The notes under the pieces: generated by a model | Database searches by the model: none | What the model was told of the DNA's origin: nothing | The model's input: the letters and a program-made list of their open reading frames with translations, nothing else | Shown here: positions 57,906-64,000 of the stretch, one piece after another | Layout: every line of letters begins with the position of its first letter | Position numbering within the stretch: the first letter of the stretch is position 1 | Origin: Ligula intestinalis | Taxonomy: Eukaryota > Platyhelminthes > Cestoda > Diphyllobothriidea > Diphyllobothriidae | Assembly: GCA_036362985.1 (NCBI GenBank) | Contig: JAYGXS010000005.1 | Coordinates: 53,732,092-53,796,091 of the forward strand | Length of the DNA: 64,000 nt | Reading direction: 5' to 3' | Position numbers and translations under genes: made by a program

Positions 57906-58834
57906 GGGTTTTTGACCGGGAGTACAATTACCTAAGGCTACATAAGATTGATGAACACCGTTCGCGTATTATACAAGGATGGGGTTTAAGTGTGTTGTTT
58001 TAGGAAATGTTAGGGCATTAATAACTGTTGTTGCTGTACACTGTTTTTACTTTTTGAGGTTTTTTCATTAAATCAAACTGTCAGGTTGGCTGTTCAGCCT
58101 ATTGTTAACGGTAAGACTCAACGTAAAAGCGTTTTTTGCCTTTTAATGAAACGGAATTTTGCACGGACTGAAGCTAATGAGACTAAAAGAACGGCCAGCC
58201 CCTGTTTGAGATTCTTTCCCCAAACCGCCTCACAGAGGACTTTTCAGCGGTCTCTATGTCCTCTTTTGTAAAATTGACAGCAAATGAAATGCGTTGGCCT
58301 GCCTATGAGAATCTTTACTTTTAAACTTAAGATTACGCCGCACAATTAAGGTCTTAAGCAACTGAGAAATTGGGGTGAGGGTGCAATAATATTTTTTCTA
58401 CGGTTGTTTCTGATATAGCGGTGGTAAGACGCTGAGATAGATAGCCCAGTAGTACAGACGGTTTTGATCAGAATTTGAGGAAGGGTGAAAACGATCTAGT
58501 TACATTTCTTAATTTGATCTAAGAGAAAATGCTGTCGTAAATACTAACCCCAGTCTAAATATCTGCGTTAAGATTAGCGCAAAGCTCCTGGATAATAAGG
58601 TTTCATATTCTTATGTTTTTCGTAGCGGCTTTCAAGTGCTACCATCCGGCCACCGAATTATACACGTTTTTGGCCTCTCTGGTGTCTTATGTCCCCTGTC
58701 AATTAAAATTTCATTCAAAGAGGAAGCATTTTCACCAGTGAATTCCTCATTCGTGATGTGAGATTCCAGAACCCGTCGCAGATCAGAATGAACGTTGGGT
58801 ACGCCTCAGCCTATCTCTAAAGTTCATAACCCAA
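57906..58834. other. No recognised feature
   Basis: The frame at 58086-58271 has no recognisable motif; nothing else noted. Confidence 0.5.
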
Positions 58835-59470
58835 CACGGAGTATGGGAACGGCAGGTCGTTGCGCTTGGTGATTTACTGTGGGCCTGAAAACCATGGCTC
58901 GAGCAGCTCGCGGCTTACACGGTTGTCACCTCGTGCGACGACTTCGGCCTCGTTAAACTTGCGGTCATAGTTATAAGTGTAACGAGGCCAAAACCTTCGC
59001 ATAAGGTGACAACCGCGTGAGTCGCGAGCTGCTCGAACCATGGTTTTCAGGCTCACAGTCAATCATCAGGCGCAACAACCTACCGTTAGAATACTCCGTC
59101 TTAACACATTTTCTGAACAGGAGTGTCAGTCACTAGGGAAGAGCCGCGCGCAAGCAACCATTCCGACGATAGCGAACATAATTGTCGCATAATTATCAAA
59201 CCCTCATCCGACACGGACAATGAGACCGCGGCAATTAATGAGCCAAAAGCAAAGTGCCAAGCTATTACCGCATCAATTAAGATTCCATGCAGATGACTGC
59301 TACGAACTATCAACACCGTGCAATCCCTGCATGTATCACCCCAATCTGCGCATGTCTCCCGCTATCCTGCGGTTACTTATGATTAGGGATTTTCTACAGA
59401 ATCCGAAACGTGAGGAAAATAACATTTATGTTCCGGTAATCCCATGTTCTTTTTCTGAATGCTCCTCTGT
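58835..59470 (+). mobile_element. PLE endonuclease fragment with palindromic duplication
   Basis: Both arms, 58835-58954 (minus) and 58981-59100 (plus), encode the same endonuclease block (GDNRVSRELLEPWFSG) facing away from a 26-bp spacer. The plus copy continues to the terminal repeat at about 59470, where ATCCGAAACGTGAGGAAAAT matches the end of the PLE at 28.06 kb (GAAACGTCAGG). It ends about 200 bp before the catalytic-domain exon. Confidence 0.8.
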
Positions 59471-59663
59471 ATAGGAATCTAAGTACGTTGTGACTACAGA
59501 CTTCCACCATCTGATATTTATGGGGAGCAGCAGTTGTCCTGATCATATGTGCAAATTAACCGGGGATATCCACTTGCACTTTATTGTATCACCTTCTCTC
59601 CTAACGTGGAACATTTTTTACGCCTCCGTATCTCCTTTTTCTTGTCTCTACCTACCCCCTCAG

Positions 59664-59857
59664 CCTATCGGTTGACGACACAGTCAAAGCGTGTCTTCGA
59701 ATGTTTACCGACCTGGACCTCGTCAACCGTTTTCATATTGACTACACCTCTCTCTGCCGCTGGCTGCTGTCTGTAAAGAAGAACTACCGGGATGTCATCT
59801 ACCACAACTGGCGTCATGCGTTCAATGTGGCACAAACCATGTTTTCAATGTTCAAGG
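59664..59857 (+). CDS. Phosphodiesterase catalytic-domain exon with HNWRHA motif (internal)
   Basis: This is the next exon of the phosphodiesterase at 49937. The acceptor is a clear polypyrimidine tract ending in cag at 59661-59663. One leading base completes the codon split by the previous exon, after which 64 codons read without a stop. Motifs in order are LRMFTDLDLV, CRWLLSVKKNYR and YHNWRHAFNVAQTMF. In the family the first His of HNWRHA is the general acid and the second is a metal ligand; both are present. The exon ends with codon AAG before the donor gttagt at 59858, phase 0. The intron from the previous exon is about 9.2 kb and carries MITE-like, SINE-like and PLE insertions. The wording resembles PDE5 (MFTDLNLV, LSVKKNYR) slightly more than PDE11. 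Confidence 0.95.
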
Positions 59858-60004
59858 TTAGTCAGCAGATGCCTAGATGATCGTGTCAGCCAGCGCCTTT
59901 CTGTTTTACGAAATTCCAGTGATAACCGTAAAAATGCAGGGTAATAATGATTATAGAGGCCAACTTATAATAAAAAAACTACCGTCAAATGTTCGGTAGC
60001 CTGG

Positions 60005-60325
60005 CTTTTAATTGTTTCGTTAAATTCCACCAATATGAGGACGAATTTCTATTTAAGTTTAATTCCGCCTACATAAGATCAAATTTCCCTCGATTAATTT
60101 TCGTATTCTACGCAATAGACGTTTATGTTGATTGAATTTAATTCTATTTAGCATTTTCAAACAAGCATGATGTTATTTAATCTAATATTTTTTGGTCAAT
60201 TCTGCTACAATTACATATGAATTTACGCTCACTAGCCAAGAATTAAATGTTCAACCGCAAAATACTTTAAGCAGTTGCGGGGGGGGAATAGATATCTAGT
60301 GGGCCCTACAAATCATTTTTTGTCA
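60005..60325 (-). repeat. Dispersed repeat, inverted relative to 34.44 kb
   Basis: The reverse complement matches 34440-34785 along about 320 bp (GTAGAATACGAAAATTAATC, GATCTTATGTAGGCGGAATT). A GGGGGGG run interrupts it near 60283. Confidence 0.8.
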
Positions 60326-60574
60326 AATGTAGATTCCGAAAGTTTAAAATAGCGTCTGAGCGCGTTTCACGCGACCTGATTCGCAATTGCGCATGAAAAA
60401 AGCTATGAAAGATAGGAAACGTCAAAAGAAGGGATATCAACTCCCATGTCCTAACTCTTATTCAGACTTTACCCCCAATGCTGATGCTAACTTGAATCCT
60501 AGACCTAATTAAATGCGAACTTTTACCATAAGTATAACCGATAACACTAGCTTAAGTAGTACACCTCATGTACT

Positions 60575-61080
60575 CCTAGTCCCAGACTTTCGTCCTACGG
60601 AAACGGTGATTATCGAGGTTTTATGGGTTGAGAATTAGGATACGCATTAAAATATACTTTAATAACTGCCATATGCATTTTCATTGTATTGCATTAAGAA
60701 AGGTCGTTAATTTATATCTGTAGATATTCCTAAGCTGTATTGTCGTTTAACGTATCGCAGAAAAAACCCGATTATCAAAATACAGGTATCTTAAAATTCC
60801 TGAAAAATAAAAATGGTTGTTAGGAGGTCGTGTACTTCAACCTACCGGCGGTCCAACTTGCCGTTCTGGAGTTAGATTAGTATATTACGCGGCGCAAAGC
60901 GGCGCGCTTACCTTCAATTTACATGCGGAACAACTTACTCCCAGCGACCGTGGAAAACAATTCAACTACATTTTTCCACGTTCCGCTTACTTCTACAAAT
61001 CTCCTTCACTTAATATCTTTTTTCCCCACCTTAATACCCCTATAACGACCGCTCCCGTAGGACAAAATGCTGGGACCACA
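60575..61080 (-). mobile_element. MITE-like element, minus orientation
   Basis: The termini TAGTCCCAGACTTTCGTCCT and AGGACAAAATGCTGGGACCA are inverted repeats. The interior matches the reverse complement of 50643-51135, including the GGCGCGCTTACC...CATGCGGAACAACTTACTC segment. A long frame across it is incidental. Confidence 0.8.
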
Positions 61081-61084
61081 GGCA

Positions 61085-61256
61085 CAGTGGAGTCCGGTTA
61101 ATGTGGACACCTCCGTTCCAGGCCAACTGTCCATATTAACCGGTTGTCCACATTAACCGGACTCCACTGTACTATGGAGAAATTCCGTTCCTGGCCAACT
61201 GTCCACATTAAGCGGTTGTCCACATTAACCGTGTCCACATTAACCGGACTCCACTG
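61085..61256. mobile_element. pogo/Tigger-like terminal inverted repeats, three in a row
   Basis: CAGTGGAGTCCGGTTAATGT (start of a 24-bp unit at 61085-61108) is exactly inverted at 61146-61169 and again at 61233-61256. The CAGTnGA...GTTAAT-GGACA pattern resembles the ends of pogo/Tigger (Tc1/mariner superfamily) elements. The 85-bp foldback contains no gene, and a second, partial unit abuts it. It sits about 240 bp upstream of a phosphodiesterase exon. Confidence 0.75.
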
Positions 61257-61494
61257 TATATGAGGAGCAGTACTTGAACTGCCTTTGGCCTTTCACCTTC
61301 GTGAAATTTAGCGAAAAGCTAATATTTCCTTGCGTTGGCCCTAGAATGCTTAATGTTGACATTTTCCTGTGGAGGCCAACCAGGTATTATCAGAATGAAG
61401 ATTAGTATTTCGTTATTTTGTGGCTACAATTAGGCCCTTCTGTGCATCCGTTGACTTTCCATTTTCTTTGCCATTTGCATGCTCCACGTTATAG

Positions 61495-61692
61495 ACCGGA
61501 GGACTACAATCACTGTTTGGCGACCTGGAGTGTCTTGCAATCATAATTGCCTGTCTTTCGCATGATCTGGATCATCGTGGTACAAACAACCAGTTTCAGA
61601 TCAAAACAATGTCACCGCTGGTAAATCTCTACTCTACCTCCGTCCTCGAGCATCATCACTTCGATCAGTGCATCATGCTCCTGAACACTAAA
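61495..61692 (+). CDS. Phosphodiesterase catalytic-domain exon with HDLDHRG motif (internal)
   Basis: This is the third visible exon of the phosphodiesterase. It starts after the acceptor ...ttatag at 61494, in phase 0 with the preceding exon, and ends with codon AAA before the donor gtgagc at 61693. It encodes 66 residues including [19 protein letters not shown], where the His-Asp pair supplies two metal ligands, then TNNQF and [15 protein letters not shown], a near-diagnostic PDE5/6/11 signature. Catalytic residues are intact, so this looks like a functional gene rather than a pseudogene. The remaining catalytic exons (Q-pocket glutamine, C-terminal helices) are not visible between 61693 and 64000, so the next intron exceeds 2.3 kb. 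Confidence 0.95.
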
Positions 61693-61909
61693 GTGAGCCA
61701 GCGATTAATTTGTTGCATCTTTGCTGTTGAATTAACCCACTCTAAACCTCTGATTGAGCCTCTTCGCCGATTGTGTCGAAGTTTCCGTAATTTAAACTGC
61801 CATGCCGACGTCGCAAACGTTTTCGCGCTGCGTTGGATGACCTGTCTTTGCCTTGAATTGTTCATTTTAGGCTACTATACGTAACCAGAGCTTGTAAAGT
61901 AGTCTTCAT
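61693..61909. other. Start of next phosphodiesterase intron
   Basis: It begins gtgagc. Nothing else is recognised before the PLE. Confidence 0.6.
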
Positions 61910-63190
61910 TTGCAATTTGGAGTCTTAAAATGGTAATTTTGAAAGTCTAGTTTGGCGAGTATACGTGTACTTTCGTCAAATTCTCGTCAGGCCTTACCTT
62001 TATATGAAAACTGGGTGCAAGTTCAAACGTGTTCGTCTTTTACGACAAGTGATTCGTGGGAATGCGGGGAAGGTCGAAAAGCGAAGGCTAGTTGTAAGGG
62101 GGGGGGGGGTTGATGGAGCGGTCTAGGGGAGGGGGAGGACGGGGTGAGGGAGACAAAGAGAGCGTGGATGACGGCTAAGTGACTGTGGGCCATGCCATCA
62201 GCCTAATAGCGGTCTCTTTTGTTGTTGCTAGCAGGCGCTGACTCAGGGGCTTCGAATAATTTGGTGGGACCCTGTAGATCACTCGGAGAGCTTCGTTGGG
62301 GTCCACCCGATGTCCGGAATCGACCATGTGCGCCAGAATGCAGCTGTTTATGGTCCTGACTTCACCTTTTCTCAGCCATGCCTGGAGGTGTTCCTTTATT
62401 CTATTGGATAGGCGCCGGCTCGTGCGACCAATATAACCTGCTCCACAGGAACAAGTGAAAGAGTAGATGCCCATTGAGGTCGTCTGAGCTGATAACCTAT
62501 CCTTACCTTCCCATGTGAGATTGGGTTGTTTGAGTATAATACCTGAACTCTGGCTGCTGGGAAGGTTCTTGCAACGGCTTGGTCAAGGCGTCTTTTCAGC
62601 AGTTCACTTGCTGCGTCCCCTCGAAAGGGGACTTTGAGGAGTAGTGTTTTTTTCTACAGTAGGTACGTTGGATTTTATTTGATTCTCAGTCATATTTCTT
62701 GTCATAAATTGCTCAGGATACTCGTTCTCACGCAGTAGGTCATCGATTTTATTGAGCTCCTCCTCCTTACTGTCTGCTAAGAAAATATTTCTAGCCCTCT
62801 GCACGAAGCATCAAACTAGATTCCGCTTCTGTTGAAAGAGTAGGAAACTGCTAGAATTCGTGTACTGACCAGACCAGGTTTTCTTTCGATACACGCTCCT
62901 TCGGACGCTACCGTCAAGTCTGCGACTTAGGAGGACATCAAAGAAGGGAAGCGAACTTGCCTTTTCCACCTCTAGCGTGAATTAAATGGATGGATGTGCT
63001 TGGTTGACCGCATCTAAGAGTGCGTCTACGTCAGTTTTGGTTGCGGCGATCGCGAAGACGTCATCTGTATAGCTGGCTGTCAAAAAGGAACTGCACTTTT
63101 AATGAACATTTAAGAAATAGTTACTTCAGTGCATTTGGCGGCATTCTTATTTCCAGCTGATTTGTCACTGGGGAATTTTCGCAACTCTAA
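61910..63190 (-). mobile_element. Penelope-like element with reverse transcriptase remnant and endonuclease
   Basis: This is the only copy here with palm sequence. Minus strand from about 63080 down: YTDDVFAIAA (the YxDD catalytic motif), FTLEVEKASSLPFFDVLLSR, RSVYRKKTWSGQY, then RARNIFLADSKEEELNKIDD and NEYPEQF (thumb and linker). Next come GIYSFTCSCGAGYIGRTSRR, NRIKEH and VIYRVPPNYSKPLSQRLL (GIY-YIG endonuclease). In-frame stops after SI and LV, plus a frameshift before the endonuclease, show it is dead. It begins upstream of motif C, so fingers and most of the palm are missing. Confidence 0.9.
61955..61995 (-). ncRNA. Minimal hammerhead-like motif at PLE end
   Basis: The minus strand reads CTGACGA (61990-61984), nine bases and CGAAAGTAC (61975-61967), then ACGTATACTCGCC. 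Core words fit CUGANGA and GAAA, with a tiny helix II. Confidence 0.4.
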
Positions 63191-64000
63191 ATGGTAATTT
63201 CGCAATAAATTGGAAGCAAGTCGGACAACAAAAACTTACAGTTTGAATGGACCAGGGATGATTCGCAATCCAGGACAATGCATGCCACTGCCTGAAGAGG
63301 ATTAAGGCGCTTGACTTGGATCTCGCCATCTGCCTCATTGTGGCATGTTGCCGCCTCCTATAGATGAGTTAATACAGAGCATGTGTGTAAGGCTAGTGGC
63401 GACAAGGACATGTACAATTAGCCTAGTATCCTACCGGTTGACCCACCACGAGGCGAGTATGCTCGATGTCGGCTCAGTATGGTGGTGAACTAAGACCACG
63501 AGGACAGTCGTCTTTGCACTGGTTGGTAAGCATCACATCGACTCCTGTTATAAGGATTTCCAAGGGGGTGTTACTGTAATCGGTCCTAGCGCTCGCCATC
63601 CCACTGGCTCAAACTGTACCCTTCGACTTATCCTCTGAGACATTCGCTACCTTCCACACGCTAGCAAACCATTCTCCCCCACGAAGGTTGGGATCGCTTT
63701 TGAGTTAAGTATTCGATCAGTTTTGTCGCAACGGACCACACGACTGCCTGGTTGCCCCAAACGAAGGTAGGGGGGAGGGGTTGTCTCAGTTCTGTTTGAA
63801 AGGCAGCCTTAGTGTAAGGAAAGGGGTAGCTCCCCCTAGATCCATCTTCCGTCCATCTCCTGACTTCTCTTTGCTCCTTCTTAGTAGTATTCCAATTTTT
63901 CATTATACTACGTCTAACAGATAACTGGCATCGGTGTGAGTTAGTAGTTGAAGAGTCATTCTGGAGCCTAGCGTATTCCATGGGGGGTTGGGTGTGGATG
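63191..64000. other. No recognised feature
   Basis: Presumably still phosphodiesterase intron. No exon with the expected downstream motifs was found, and the minus frame at 63661-63981 has no recognisable similarity. Confidence 0.5.

Larger units (their letters stand above)
50419..59663 (+). other. Phosphodiesterase intron, about 9.2 kb, repeat-filled
   Basis: Spliceable interval between the GAF-B exon and the first catalytic exon. It begins gtgagt and ends cag. It holds a nested MITE-like element, two PLE copies (52.6-53.6 and 53.9-54.8 kb), SINE-like repeats (56.3 and 57.7 kb), T-rich TTAGTTT-type sequence and a palindromic PLE endonuclease duplication (58.8-59.1 kb). No further phosphodiesterase exon is needed here because the protein alignment continues directly from one exon to the next. 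Confidence 0.8.
59858..61494 (+). other. Phosphodiesterase intron, about 1.6 kb
   Basis: It begins gttagt and ends atag. It contains an inverted dispersed repeat (60005-60325), a MITE-like element (60575-61080) and pogo-like terminal repeats (61085-61256). Confidence 0.85.

Noticed and set aside
58086..58271. Additional phosphodiesterase exon in the large intron
   Set aside because: The protein sequence runs without a gap from the 49937 exon to the 59664 exon with matching phases, and this frame has no similarity.
1..64000. CRISPR arrays, bacterial operons or integrated viral genomes
   Set aside because: No evenly spaced repeats with spacers, no clustered tightly packed genes, and no viral structural motifs were seen; reverse transcriptase sequence is explained by PLEs and non-LTR elements.

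Overview
The window looks like eukaryotic, intron-rich, repeat-dense DNA, most likely from a parasitic flatworm. A diphyllobothriid-type tapeworm is my best guess, and this is inference. The reasons are AT-rich non-coding sequence, only one conserved host gene split into small exons by kilobase introns, many Penelope-like element (PLE) fragments with GIY-YIG endonuclease and hammerhead-ribozyme-like termini, tRNA-derived SINE-like repeats, and a degenerate TTAGGG array. Nothing looks bacterial: I see no operons, no CRISPR and no Shine-Dalgarno sites. A run of 10 Ns at 32936-32945 marks an assembly gap.

Host gene: three plus-strand exons (49937-50418, 59664-59857, 61495-61692) encode part of a GAF-domain cyclic-nucleotide phosphodiesterase of the PDE5/PDE11 type. 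They cover the end of the second GAF domain, the linker and the first half of the HD catalytic domain, including HNWRHA and HDLDHRG. The splice phases agree. The introns (about 9.2 kb and 1.6 kb) are filled with mobile elements. The 5' exons and the end of the catalytic domain are not visible.

Layout. 0-9.1 kb: foldback elements, a SINE-like repeat, a PLE with ribozyme-like ends (929-1708), a PLE endonuclease fragment (2840-3480), a non-LTR retrotransposon 3' end (minus, 3665-4485), copies of a MITE-like family (5191-5828) and a mirrored tRNA-like element (8758-9107). 9.1-26 kb: mostly unrecognised sequence with scattered PLE fragments, a 239-bp direct duplication (13.7/14.5 kb) and two mirrored tRNA-like elements (19492-19684, 21640-21918). 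26-36.2 kb: several PLE copies, a CpG-rich 313-bp direct repeat around an unrecognised 243-codon frame, the assembly gap, a CR1/Jockey-type non-LTR reverse transcriptase (33015-34228), and two adjacent PLE copies, one with a 47-bp triplication. 36.2-49.9 kb: further PLE fragments, a non-LTR fragment (40.5-41.2 kb) and the TTAGGG-like array (47.1-47.3 kb). 49.9-64 kb: the phosphodiesterase exons with nested MITE-like repeats, PLEs, a palindromic PLE endonuclease duplication, pogo-like terminal repeats and a PLE that keeps the YxDD reverse transcriptase motif (62.2-63.1 kb).

Two architectures recur. The first is short PLE derivatives with a hammerhead-like motif in opposite orientation at each end and only the endonuclease 3' part between. 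The second is tRNA-like (Pol III box A/B) cores bracketed by the same tail in inverted orientation. All identifications come from reading the sequence and remembered family motifs; no search was run.
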